This document shows positions 33,930 through 42,106 of a stretch of DNA of 64,000 nt, piece by piece. The position numbers and the translations under genes were made by a program. Within the stretch, counting starts at the first letter, position 1. The number at the start of each line of letters is the position of its first letter. Source of the DNA: Luteibacter pinisoli (GTDB taxonomy: Bacteria > Pseudomonadota > Gammaproteobacteria > Xanthomonadales > Rhodanobacteraceae). The notes under the pieces were generated by a model that saw only the letters and a list, made by a program, of their open reading frames with translations, made no database searches and had not been told where the DNA came from. The stretch is taken from the NCBI RefSeq assembly GCF_006385595.1, contig NZ_CP041046.1:2418001-2482000 (forward strand), in the 5' to 3' direction.

Positions 33930-34839
33930 TGCCCAAGAGTTGCGCGGCGGCTTCATGCGTCAGGCGCTCCACCATCTCCGCCTGAAGAAAGTCGACAAAG
34001 GTCCGCACGCGCGGAGGCTGGAAGGCGTTCGGGTGATACACCGCGTGGATCGGTGATGAGGCATGCCATGTCGAGGGATGGACCAGCGCCAATCGTCCTT
34101 CCTGAACGTCCTTCGCCACTGCCCACAGTTGCCGATAGGCAAATCCCCTGCCGAGCACCGCCCAGGTACGGATGACTTCGCTGTCCGTGCATTCGTGATA
34201 GCGCCGTACCTGCACCACCGTGTCGCCGAGGCGCCATTCACGTCGCGGGCCCGCGCTGGTGGTGAGGACAAGCGTCGGCAGGTCGGCAAGATCGTCCGGA
34301 TGGTCCGGCATGCCGTTGGCTGCGATGCACTCGGGCGAAGCGCAAACCACCCGCCAGCTATCCGCGAGATGGCGCGCTACCAGGTCACTATCCTCCAGCG
34401 GGCCGACACGCACGGCCACGTCGACGTCGTCCGGAACGAATCGCGAGAGCGAATCGGACAGAGTCAGCACGATTCGCACGTCGGGATGCCGGACCATGAA
34501 TCGGTCAAGGATGTGCACCAGCAAGTTGCGCCCCAGGTCGGAGGGCGCGGATACGCGCAGCGTGCCACTGACGCTACCGGTACCGCTGCGCACCACGCGC
34601 TCGGCTTCGCGCATGGTGTCGAGCACGATCCGGCACGAGGCGATATAGGTGCGCCCTTCGTCGGTAAGGCGAAGCTGGCGTGTCGTTCGTTCAAACAGGC
34701 GCGCACCCAGCGCCGCCTCGATCCGCTGCACGCAGGCGCTCGCCGCCGCCGGCGACAGGCCAGCGCGACGACCTGCCGACGACAGGCTGCCGAGGTCGGC
34801 CGCGTCGACAAGAAGCTGCATGTCGCTCAGGCGGTTCAT
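33913..34839 (-). CDS. LysR-family transcriptional regulator
   Basis: A 308-residue regulator. The winged helix-turn-helix is at residues 5-65 (MQLLVDAADLGSLSSAGRRAGLSPAAASACVQRIEAALGARLFERTTRQLRLT). A periplasmic-binding-like effector domain follows (GTLRVSAPSDLGRNLLVHILDRFMVRHPDVRIVLTLSD). It is divergent from the lipocalin-like gene, and an SDR gene lies beyond. This fits the common LysR arrangement controlling a neighbouring oxidoreductase, but the target is an inference. Confidence 0.93.
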   Translation of the reverse strand: MNRLSDMQLLVDAADLGSLSSAGRRAGLSPAAASACVQRIEAALGARLFERTTRQLRLTDEGRTYIASCRIVLDTMREAERVVRSGTGSVSGTLRVSAPSDLGRNLLVHILDRFMVRHPDVRIVLTLSDSLSRFVPDDVDVAVRVGPLEDSDLVARHLADSWRVVCASPECIAANGMPDHPDDLADLPTLVLTTSAGPRREWRLGDTVVQVRRYHECTDSEVIRTWAVLGRGFAYRQLWAVAKDVQEGRLALVHPSTWHASSPIHAVYHPNAFQPPRVRTFVDFLQAEMVERLTHEAAAQLLGTPPSR

Positions 34840-34948
34840 GTGCCGATGATCTTCAACTTCGTTTTGAAGGTCAATCCAGATTCGGACTCATTATCAAATC
34901 CAGCCAGCAGCGCCATGATCCGGCCACCCATCCCCTGAAGGAGCCGCC

Positions 34949-35464
34949 ATGTCCCGCCTGCCCCCGTCCCTGCTCGCCTGCGCCATGGCCCTCGCCATCG
35001 TCCCTTCACTCTCGGTGGCGGCCGACGCCATGCCCGTGCCTCGCGAACTGATCGGAGCGTGGACCCTCGTCCGCTGCGACAACGTTTACCCGGACGGGCG
35101 CCGCGTGGAGCTCTACGGACCTTCGCCCGAAGGCATGTGGCTTATCGATGCCCAGGGCGACTACATGATGCAGATCGTGCGGGCGAAACGGGTGCCCTTC
35201 GCGGTGAATGACAAGTCGAAGGGCACTCCCGAGGAGTACAAAGCGGCCTCGATGGACAGCAACGCGCACTTCGGCCACGTCAGCGCCGACGCCCACACGA
35301 TGCACAGCCAGATCCTGCGGGCGTCCTTCCCGAACTGGGACGGCAAGGGCGGTGACACCGCCTATACGCTCAAGGACGACGAGCTCACCTACACCGTCGC
35401 CAAGCCGTCCAGTGGCGCGGCCGAGGGAGCCCATGGTGAGGTCGTCTGGCGGCGCGTCCGCTAG
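34949..35464 (+). CDS. Exported lipocalin-like domain protein
   Basis: A 171-residue protein with a signal peptide (SLLACAMALAIVPSLSVAADA). The mature part starts with the lipocalin-like signature ELIGAWTLVRCDNVYPDGR, continues with GMWLIDAQGDYMMQIVRAKR, and ends with strands TAYTLKDDELTYTVAK and EVVWRRVR. Short barrels of this kind occur beside LysR and SDR genes in many proteobacteria; their ligand is unknown. It runs to within five bases of the convergent SDR gene. Confidence 0.8.
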   Translation: MSRLPPSLLACAMALAIVPSLSVAADAMPVPRELIGAWTLVRCDNVYPDGRRVELYGPSPEGMWLIDAQGDYMMQIVRAKRVPFAVNDKSKGTPEEYKAASMDSNAHFGHVSADAHTMHSQILRASFPNWDGKGGDTAYTLKDDELTYTVAKPSSGAAEGAHGEVVWRRVR

Positions 35465-35468
35465 CCGG

Positions 35469-36215
35469 TCAGAGCTTCGAACCGCCGTCCACGGCGAGGG
35501 TCGTACCGTTCACCCAGCCGGCATCCTGCGAGGCAAGGAACAGCACGGCACCGGCGATATCATCCGGCTGGGCCACATGCTGCAATGCCTGCATGCCCAG
35601 GGTGAACTGGCGACCTTCGTCCGTCTTCGCAAACTTCGACATCTCCGTCTCCACCACGCCCGGAGCGATGGCATTCACGCGGATATCGCGGCTACCCAGT
35701 GCCGCAGCGAAGTGCTTCACCAGGGTATCCGTCGCACCCTTCGTCGCCGCGTAGGCGGAAAGATTGCCCACCGCGGAACGCGCCGCCAGTGAGCTGACGA
35801 ATACCACGGAGCTGCCCTTGCCAAGGATCGGCAGCAGCTGCTGTACGAGGAAGAACGGCCCACGCACGTTCACGGCGAACTGCTTGTCGAAGTCTTCGAT
35901 GGTCTGGTCTTCGATCGTCGCGGCATACGACACGCCCGCGTTATTCACGAGCACGTCCAGCCGGTCGCCGACCACCTTGCGCACGGCCGCGGCGAGCTTG
36001 TGCGGGCCATCCGGCGCGCCCAGGTCGGCGCCCACCGCCGTAGCGCGGCCGCCGGCCCGGATGATCTGCTCGACCACCTCGTCGGCGTCCTTCGGCGACG
36101 CACTGAAATGCACCAGCACCTGGGCGCCGGCCTGGGCCAGCTTCAGGGCGATCGCCCGGCCGATGCCGCGCGAGCCACCGGTCACAAGGGCGGTTTTACC
36201 AGTAAGGGAAGTCAT
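35469..36215 (-). CDS. SDR-family oxidoreductase
   Basis: A 248-residue classical short-chain dehydrogenase. It has the cofactor motif TGGSRGIG, NNAG at the usual place, the catalytic Ser in VFVSSLAARSAVG and the YAATK motif. C-terminal PGVVETEMSKF matches 3-oxoacyl-ACP-reductase-like members, and GTTLAVDGGSKL closes the fold. The HFSASPKDADEV segment after the second strand suggests NADP preference. The substrate is unknown. It is divergent from the tautomerase gene. Confidence 0.92.
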   Translation of the reverse strand: MTSLTGKTALVTGGSRGIGRAIALKLAQAGAQVLVHFSASPKDADEVVEQIIRAGGRATAVGADLGAPDGPHKLAAAVRKVVGDRLDVLVNNAGVSYAATIEDQTIEDFDKQFAVNVRGPFFLVQQLLPILGKGSSVVFVSSLAARSAVGNLSAYAATKGATDTLVKHFAAALGSRDIRVNAIAPGVVETEMSKFAKTDEGRQFTLGMQALQHVAQPDDIAGAVLFLASQDAGWVNGTTLAVDGGSKL

Positions 36216-36422
36216 GGGGTTGCTCTCAAAAGGGGGGATGGAGAGAGCTTAGGCTTCTTGCGACGCCCACAGGAAAGACTTTAAGAGCAGCCCGTCATGC
36301 CTCGGGGGCATGGCCGGGAAGGTGCGACGATCGCGCCACCGATTGAGCGTCCCGCCTATTTAACAGGCCACGGACTCACGTCAAACTAGGGAGCACGTCC
36401 CTTTCCCCACGAGACCCCACCC

Positions 36423-36626
36423 ATGCCCGTGATCAACGTCCAGATGCTGGCCGGCCGCAGCCCGGAACAGAAAAATACCTTCATGAAAGAAGTCGCCGAA
36501 GTGACCCAGCGAACGCTCGGTGTACCCGAGCATGCCGTCACCATCATCCTTACCGAGGTGGAGCGTGAGCACTGGAGCGTGGGCTCCCGGACGATGGCGG
36601 AAGTACAGGCCGCTGCAAAGCCCTGA
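36423..36626 (+). CDS. 4-oxalocrotonate tautomerase family enzyme
   Basis: A 67-residue protein of standard length for this family. After the initiator Met the catalytic Pro1 is present (MPVINVQMLAGRSPEQKNTF), with the typical helix VAEVTQRTLGVPEHAVTIIL and the Arg-bearing EVEREHWSVG strand. It catalyses keto-enol tautomerisation of an unknown substrate. No aromatic degradation genes are nearby, so a stand-alone role or a link with the SDR enzyme is equally possible. Confidence 0.88.
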   Translation: MPVINVQMLAGRSPEQKNTFMKEVAEVTQRTLGVPEHAVTIILTEVEREHWSVGSRTMAEVQAAAKP

Positions 36627-36641
36627 CCGTCCGACGCGCGC

Positions 36642-37418
36642 TCAGTTTTCCGGGACCTGCGCGCTCAGCAGGTCCCTGAAGCGCGTCAGCTCCACCCGGT
36701 CCATATCCGAAACGATCATCGCGCGCTGGCCGCCCAGGGTGGCCGCCTCGAGCACGTAGCCCTGCGCTGTCACGACGTCACGCGTTGACGAGCTGGCCAT
36801 CTCGGGCAGGACAAACACGTCGATCAGGTGCTTGCCGTGCCGGTAGACCAGCACCGGCACGCGCTCGCTACCCACGTAATCGATACGACCGCCCATCAAC
36901 GCATACCCCTGGTCGGCGAAGTCGTGCACAGCCGGCGCCATGGCCACCTTCCCGGCAAACCAGGGTTTGACGGTGTGCTGGTCCGTCGACACCACGTCGA
37001 TCGGTGACGTCGCGGCGAGGGCACGCCAGTGGCTGGCGAACAGGTCGCGGTTCAGTTGTGCCGCGTCGCTGGCCCCGGCAGAACCCTGATGCCAAAGGCC
37101 GAGCGTGAGACCGCCGGCAACGAAGGCCAGCACCCACGAAGCGGCCATCGCGAGCCAGCGTGTATGCGTGCGTGTCCGCTGGGTCCGCGCGACCGGAGGA
37201 GCCGCGGCGCTCTGCTCAACGCGCGCACGCAGGCTGGCAGGCGCACCGTAACGCGCCGTCTCGCTGCGCAGGGCAGTACGCAGGCTATCCAGCGCCACAA
37301 GGGCGTCGCGACACGCGGCGCATTCGTCCAGATGGGCCTCGAATTCACGGCTCGTGGCGCGGTCCAGTTCGCCATCGAAGTACAGGGGCAACAGATCGCT
37401 CGCGGTCTTACAGTCCAT
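36642..37418 (-). CDS. Membrane anti-sigma factor with zinc-finger motif
   Basis: A 258-residue protein. The N-terminal anti-sigma domain carries HX3CX2C (HLDECAACRDAL, about residues 28-37). A single membrane helix (WLAMAASWVLAFVAGGLTLGL) is near residue 90, and a periplasmic sensor part contains YALMGGRIDYVGSERVPVLVYRHGKHLIDVFV. It overlaps the sigma gene by 11 bases and should hold that factor inactive at the membrane. The HGKHLIDVFV region is common in ECF anti-sigma factors of cytochrome-linked operons; its signal is unknown. Confidence 0.88.
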   Translation of the reverse strand: MDCKTASDLLPLYFDGELDRATSREFEAHLDECAACRDALVALDSLRTALRSETARYGAPASLRARVEQSAAAPPVARTQRTRTHTRWLAMAASWVLAFVAGGLTLGLWHQGSAGASDAAQLNRDLFASHWRALAATSPIDVVSTDQHTVKPWFAGKVAMAPAVHDFADQGYALMGGRIDYVGSERVPVLVYRHGKHLIDVFVLPEMASSSTRDVVTAQGYVLEAATLGGQRAMIVSDMDRVELTRFRDLLSAQVPEN

Positions 37419-37962
37419 GCGGGATCTCCATGCTGCCGTCCTCGGTCAGCGCCTTTTGCAGCAAGGCGCGCCCGCGGGCGAGTCGGGACATCACCGTACC
37501 AATCGGCGTTTCCAGCACGTCGGCAATCTCCCGGTAGGAAAGCTCTTCGATCTCGCGCAGGATCAGCACCTCGCGGTAGGTCACGGGCAGATTGCGCAGG
37601 TGCACATCGAGCCGCTGCGAGCGCCTCGAATCATCCAGGCGCTCCTCGATCTCCTCGGCCTCGGCCCGCGGTAGCCAACGCTCCGCCGCCGCGGGGTTCG
37701 CATCAATCGCGACGTTGTGCTTGTCCTTGTTGCGCAGGCTCAGGCGAGCCAGGCAACAGTTGCGGACGATCGCGAGCCACCATGCGCGTGCGTTGCCACC
37801 CGCGTAGGTATCGCTGGCGCGGGCGGCACGGAGGTAGGCATCGTGCACTGCGTCCGCGGCATCCTGCTCGCTGCCGAGCAACCACCGGCCAAGATTGTAG
37901 GCAGCATCGAGATGGCGTAACGCCAGCTCATCGACCACCGTGCGGTTGCTCGTCGCGATCAT
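37408..37962 (-). CDS. ECF-type RNA polymerase sigma factor
   Basis: A 184-residue sigma factor. Region 2 is LDAAYNLGRWLLGSEQDAADAVHDAYLRAAR with ARAWWLAIVRNCCLARL. Region 4 is LPVTYREVLILREIEELSYREIADVLETPIGTVMSRLARGRALL. It sits between the cytochrome b gene (ATGA overlap) and the anti-sigma gene (overlap), so all three are one transcript. The order suggests the cytochrome is part of the response or the sensing. Confidence 0.92.
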   Translation of the reverse strand: MIATSNRTVVDELALRHLDAAYNLGRWLLGSEQDAADAVHDAYLRAARASDTYAGGNARAWWLAIVRNCCLARLSLRNKDKHNVAIDANPAAAERWLPRAEAEEIEERLDDSRRSQRLDVHLRNLPVTYREVLILREIEELSYREIADVLETPIGTVMSRLARGRALLQKALTEDGSMEIPHGL

Positions 37963-38531
37963 GCACGCAACATACGCTGGATCACGCCATCACGGTCGAT
38001 CAGCCGGTGCTTCAGGGCCGCGCCAATATGGCCGACCACCAGGGTACACAGCACCCAGACCAGGGACACGTGCAGGGTGTCGGTCAACAGGCGCAAGGGC
38101 TCGTCCTTCCCGATCAGGACCGGCAGATTGCCCAGGCCAAAGAAGCTCACCGGATGTCCGCCCGCCATGCGATGGAGATAGCCGGTCAAGGGCACGAGCA
38201 GCATCAGCGAATACAGCACCCAGTGCAGGGTATGGGCCAGGCCCCGCTGCCACGCCGGGATCGTCGAGGGCAGCACCGGCGGCTTGTGCGTGCTCCGCCA
38301 GAACAACCGGAACACCGCCAGCATGAAGATCAGGCTGCCGAACGACGCGTGGTAGAAGAGCACCTCGTCATGGCCGGGCGCCTTCTTCGGGAAGGTCTCC
38401 ATAAAGAAGCCAAGACCGACATTCAGGAAGATCAGCAGCGCGATCAGCCAGTGCATGGCGACGGCCACCTTGGTGTAGGACGTCGGCGGGGAAGCCACCG
38501 CTACGTTTAACGCGTGGGCTGGCATGGACAT
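37959..38531 (-). CDS. Cytochrome b561-type membrane protein
   Basis: About 190 residues from the ATG at 38531, which has a GGAGG eight bases upstream; a second ATG six bases later is also possible. Four helices carry b-type heme histidines: AVAMHWLIALLIFLNVGLGF, FYHASFGSLIFMLAVFRLFWR, GLAHTLHWVLYSLMLLVPLTGYL and LHVSLVWVLCTLVVGHIGAALKHRLI. This is the CybB/b561 family, which moves electrons from quinol to periplasmic acceptors. It is the first gene of the sigma/anti-sigma operon and is divergent from the Oar-like receptor. Confidence 0.9.
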   Translation of the reverse strand: MSMPAHALNVAVASPPTSYTKVAVAMHWLIALLIFLNVGLGFFMETFPKKAPGHDEVLFYHASFGSLIFMLAVFRLFWRSTHKPPVLPSTIPAWQRGLAHTLHWVLYSLMLLVPLTGYLHRMAGGHPVSFFGLGNLPVLIGKDEPLRLLTDTLHVSLVWVLCTLVVGHIGAALKHRLIDRDGVIQRMLRA

Positions 38532-38646
38532 CAGGGGAACCTCCGGGTCGCGGCACGGGATGCGTGCCCATGCCTCCCAGATCGTCCACGGCGCGTTTTT
38601 ATTCCCTCGAGGCCCCGAAATCGCAAATTCGGCCATCGGCCGCAAA

Positions 38647-38716
38647 GAAATTTCGTAAGTGTCACAGCCGTGTTACAGAAAAATTCCTAAGAACTTTCAT
38701 CACCTTACGAAATTTC
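38647..38716. promoter_or_regulatory. Perfect 13-base inverted repeat
   Basis: GAAATTTCGTAAG (38647-38659) and its exact complement CTTACGAAATTTC (38704-38716) are 44 bases apart. The arms could be two sites for a dimeric regulator that loops the DNA, or a stem in a long leader. A 13-base exact match in a short AT-rich stretch is unlikely by chance. Confidence 0.6.
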
Positions 38717-38733
38717 TCAATTTCTTGCGGTCC

Positions 38734-38758
38734 GTCTATAGGAAAAAACCGTATAGAC
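38734..38758. promoter_or_regulatory. Inverted repeat GTCTATA-N11-TATAGAC
   Basis: Seven-base exact arms (38734-38740, 38752-38758) flank an A-rich centre; pairing continues with GG/CC inside. Both arms contain TATA-like sequence, so they may overlap -10 elements of divergent promoters. Confidence 0.5.
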
Positions 38759-38825
38759 ACCATTACAGACGCAATCTTAACGTCGGAAAGAGGTGGCGAG
38801 GGTAGCGCTGCTTTCATGCGATGTT

Positions 38826-38842
38826 GGTGCAACGTTTGCACC
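38826..38842. promoter_or_regulatory. Palindrome GGTGCAA-CGT-TTGCACC
   Basis: A 17-base inverted repeat with exact seven-base arms, 69 bases before the receptor start. Its CG-centred shape resembles LacI/GalR-family operators. The half-site GGTGCA recurs in the promoter of the LacI-type gene at 49177-50202. Confidence 0.55.
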
Positions 38843-38910
38843 AGATTGTCAAATTTTGTGCGGGCATTTTGTCCGCATATTGCGGCCGCAAGGCCATCCG
38901 GGGAGACACA

Positions 38911-41900
38911 ATGCAGTTCAGCAACAACGTACGGGCGCACATGCTGCGCCGGTCGACGCTCGCGCTTGCCTTGGCGACGGGTCTGGGACTCACGGGCGGC
39001 GCCTACGCGCAGTCCACCACCGGTGCCATCGCCGGTTCGGTTGAGCCGGGCAGCGTCACCACCGTCCAGGTGAGCGGCTCCAACGGTCTGACCCGCGAAG
39101 TGCCGGTCGATACCCAGGGCCACTACAACATCAACAACCTGCCGCTGGGCAGCTACACGGTCAACGCGAAGAAAGACGGTGCCGTCGTCGATTCGCGCAA
39201 GAACGTCTCCATCAAGGTCGGTGGCAGCACGGACGTCTCGTTCGCCGCCGCAGCCGCCACCGCCGCGTCCGCCCAGGACCTCTCGCAGGTGACCGTCACC
39301 GCGAACAGCCTGCCGGCCATCGATACCTCGCAGGTCGACTCGCGCACCGTCGTCACCTCCGAAACGCTGGCACGCCTGCCGCTCGGCCGTAACGCCGAAG
39401 CCATCGCCCTGCTCGCTCCCGGCGCTGTCCCGGGTAGCAGCACGCTCGGCAACGGCCGCTTCCGCACGGTCTCCTTCGGTGGTTCGGGCGCGTCGGAAAA
39501 CGCGTACTACATCAACGGCTACAACACGACCGATCCGTACAAGGCGCTCGGCGGCGTTGGCCTGCCGTACGGCGCGATCGACCAGCAGGAAGTCTATACG
39601 GGCGGTTACTCCGCCAAGTACGGCCGCTCGGATGGCGGCGTGATCTCGCAGGTCGGCAAGCGCGGCACCAACGACTGGCACTTCGGTGCACAGGTGCTGT
39701 GGGAGCCGAAGTTCGCCGCCTCCAACCCGGGTAGCGTGTACTACGGTAACCGCGCCCTGCCGGCCGGCTACGGCTACCAGCAGGCCGACAAGGTCGGCAC
39801 GATCTATCGCTCCGGCGAAGACAACACCAAGTGGACCCAGACGTACAGCGCGTATGTCGGCGGCCCGCTGATCAAGGACAAGCTGTTCTTCTTCCTGGCG
39901 GCCGAGGCTGAAAAGTCCGAGGGCGACAGCACGTCGAACGTCGAATCCAACCCGGTGGCCACGAACCACTACACGTACAACCTGCCGAAGATCTACGCCA
40001 AGCTCGACTGGAACATCAACGATTCCAACATCCTCGAGCTGACCGGCATCCATTCGACGGACGAGCAGCGCGGTTACTACACCGGCTACGACTACGACAC
40101 GCGCAGCGGCACCGGCCTCACGGGCGCCAACGCCGATACGTCGAAGATCACCTCGAAGTACGCCATCGCCAAGTACACCTCGTACATCACCGATGACATC
40201 ACGCTGTCGGCTACGTATGCGAAGGGCTGGACCACCGACTACCTGTCAAACCCGACCCCGAACATCGACCAGCAGCCGTACATCATGAGCCCGAACCTGC
40301 AGAACCCGGCGCTCAACGGTGGCAACCAGATCACCAACCTCAACGCCTCGAACACCAGCCAGGATCCGAACGCCGGCAGCCGTACGCACGGCCTGCGCCT
40401 CGATCTCGAATGGCAGCTCGGCGATCACCACCTCGCCGGTGGTATCGACAACATGCATTACAAGGGTATCGAAGAAGGTACCTCGACCAGCGGCCCGGGC
40501 TACTACTGGCGCTACTTCCACTCGGCCAATCCGGGTAACCCGATCAGCGTGGGCCAGGGCATCGGCGCACCGGGTGGCGACGGCTACTACGCTCGTCGCG
40601 TGGTGTTCACCAGCGTCACCAACATGTCGCTCGACCAGCGCGCACAGTACCTCGAAGACCGCTGGCAGATCTCCGACAAGGTCATGCTGAGCATCGGCGT
40701 GCGTAACGACGGCTTCAAGAACTTCAACGACAAGAACAAGCCGTACGTCAACAACCAGGCACAGTGGGCTCCGCGCCTCGGCGCCTCGTGGGACGTCTTC
40801 GGCGATTCCAGCCTGAAGGTCTACGGTAACCTCGGCCGTTACTACCTCGCCCTGCCCAACAACGTCGCTGTCCGTGGCGCCTCGCCGTCCACGTACACCT
40901 ACGAGTACTTCAACTACACCGGTATCGACGCCAACGGTCGCCCGACCGGCCTGACCCAGATCGGCGGCAAGGTGTCGCCGGACGGCGAGTTCGGCCAGCC
41001 GATCGACGCCCAGGCCGTCGCCGCGCGTGACCTGAAGTCGCAGTACCAGGATGAAGCCATCTTCGGTTTCGACAAGCAGCTCGGCTCCGACTGGATCACC
41101 GGCGCCAAGGTGACCGTGCGCAAGCTGCGTACCGCCATCGATGACGTCTGCGACACCGGCAAGATCGGCGACAAGATGACCCGCGAAGGCCTGGATCCGG
41201 ATTCGGTGGTGGTGCCTGGCTGCATCATCTTCAACCCGGGTTCGACCAACACGTTCAGCCTGGAAAATGTCGACGGCAGCGGCCGCACCGAAGTGAAGAT
41301 GAACCAGGAAGACTGGGGCTTCTCGCAGAAGGCCAAGCGCGCCTACTACGCACTGGACATGTACCTCGAGCATCCGTTCGATGGTAAGTGGCAGGGTCGC
41401 CTCGACTACACGTTCTCGCGCGCCTACGGCAACACCGAAGGCCAGACCAAGTCCGACATCGGCCAGTCCGATATCTCGAAGACGCAGGACTGGGATTCGG
41501 CTGAGCTGATGCGCTACGCCAACGGCCTGCTGGCCAACGACCGCACGCACCAGATCAAGGCGTACGGCGCTTACCAGCTCACCGACGAATGGCTGCTCTC
41601 GGGCAACCTGCGCCTGGCCTCCGGCTCGCCGAAGTCCTGCCTGGGCTTCGAAGATGGCGAGGCGGATCCGGATCCGATCGGCTACGGCTCGTCGTACCAC
41701 AACTGCAACGGCCAGCCGTCGCACCCGGGCGACAAGCGTAACGCCTGGTTCCGTCAGCTGGACCTGGCTGTCACCTACCGTCCGTCGTACTTCGAGAACA
41801 AGCTTGCCTTCGCGGTCAGCGTGTTCAACGTCACCAACGAGCGCAAGCCGCTCAACAGCTACGCGACGTACGAAGCGCTGCCGCAGACCGTGCTCAACAA

Positions 41901-41967
41901 CTACGGTCTTGGCCAGTACTTCCAGCAGCCGCGCTACGCTCGCCTGACGGCCACGTACGACTTCTGA
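38911..41967 (+). CDS. Oar-like TonB-dependent receptor
   Basis: A 1018-residue outer-membrane protein. The ATG at 38911 has a GGGGAG site and gives a signal peptide (ALALATGLGLTGGAYAQ). An N-terminal carboxypeptidase-regulatory-like beta domain covers about residues 33-110 (TGAIAGSVEPGSVTTVQVSG, GHYNINNLPLGSYTV). The plug follows (RFRTVSFGGSGASENAYYINGYNTTD) and then a large barrel with Tyr/Asn-rich strands, ending LTATYDF. This layout matches the Oar family, abundant in Xanthomonadales, which may import peptides or glycans. The ligand is unknown. A strong terminator follows. Confidence 0.9.
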   Translation: MQFSNNVRAHMLRRSTLALALATGLGLTGGAYAQSTTGAIAGSVEPGSVTTVQVSGSNGLTREVPVDTQGHYNINNLPLGSYTVNAKKDGAVVDSRKNVSIKVGGSTDVSFAAAAATAASAQDLSQVTVTANSLPAIDTSQVDSRTVVTSETLARLPLGRNAEAIALLAPGAVPGSSTLGNGRFRTVSFGGSGASENAYYINGYNTTDPYKALGGVGLPYGAIDQQEVYTGGYSAKYGRSDGGVISQVGKRGTNDWHFGAQVLWEPKFAASNPGSVYYGNRALPAGYGYQQADKVGTIYRSGEDNTKWTQTYSAYVGGPLIKDKLFFFLAAEAEKSEGDSTSNVESNPVATNHYTYNLPKIYAKLDWNINDSNILELTGIHSTDEQRGYYTGYDYDTRSGTGLTGANADTSKITSKYAIAKYTSYITDDITLSATYAKGWTTDYLSNPTPNIDQQPYIMSPNLQNPALNGGNQITNLNASNTSQDPNAGSRTHGLRLDLEWQLGDHHLAGGIDNMHYKGIEEGTSTSGPGYYWRYFHSANPGNPISVGQGIGAPGGDGYYARRVVFTSVTNMSLDQRAQYLEDRWQISDKVMLSIGVRNDGFKNFNDKNKPYVNNQAQWAPRLGASWDVFGDSSLKVYGNLGRYYLALPNNVAVRGASPSTYTYEYFNYTGIDANGRPTGLTQIGGKVSPDGEFGQPIDAQAVAARDLKSQYQDEAIFGFDKQLGSDWITGAKVTVRKLRTAIDDVCDTGKIGDKMTREGLDPDSVVVPGCIIFNPGSTNTFSLENVDGSGRTEVKMNQEDWGFSQKAKRAYYALDMYLEHPFDGKWQGRLDYTFSRAYGNTEGQTKSDIGQSDISKTQDWDSAELMRYANGLLANDRTHQIKAYGAYQLTDEWLLSGNLRLASGSPKSCLGFEDGEADPDPIGYGSSYHNCNGQPSHPGDKRNAWFRQLDLAVTYRPSYFENKLAFAVSVFNVTNERKPLNSYATYEALPQTVLNNYGLGQYFQQPRYARLTATYDF

Positions 41968-42058
41968 TCCAGCCATGTCCCGGCCGGCGCCCTAGCCTGG
42001 GCGCCGGACCGAACTTCAGAACAATTTCCCCTAGGACGGGGGTAAGCAAAGCTCCCCT

Positions 42059-42088
42059 CGCCACCAGGCCTCTGGTGGCGTTTTTTTT
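42059..42088 (+). terminator. Rho-independent terminator of the Oar-like receptor gene
   Basis: CGCCACCAG (42059-42067) and CTGGTGGCG (42072-42080) form a perfect nine-pair stem with loop GCCT, followed by eight T residues (42081-42088). It lies about 90 bases after the receptor stop and just before the UvrA-like gene. Confidence 0.95.
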
Positions 42089-42106
42089 GCGTGGGATACT
42101 TCGGGT

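Larger units (their letters stand above)
38532..38910. other. AT-rich divergent promoter region packed with inverted repeats
   Basis: About 380 bases between cytochrome b561 (leftward) and the Oar-like TonB receptor (rightward), with no gene. Bases 38640-38790 are much richer in A and T than the surroundings. Three separate inverted repeats lie here (38647-38716, 38734-38758 and 38826-38842), together with a direct repeat GTCACAG-CCGT-GTTACAG at about 38661-38678. A GGGGAG ribosome site precedes the receptor ATG at 38911. Confidence 0.7.

Noticed and set aside
40246..41976. 576-residue minus-strand open frame
   Set aside because: It is antisense to the Oar-like receptor barrel, with no signal, motif or ribosome site.
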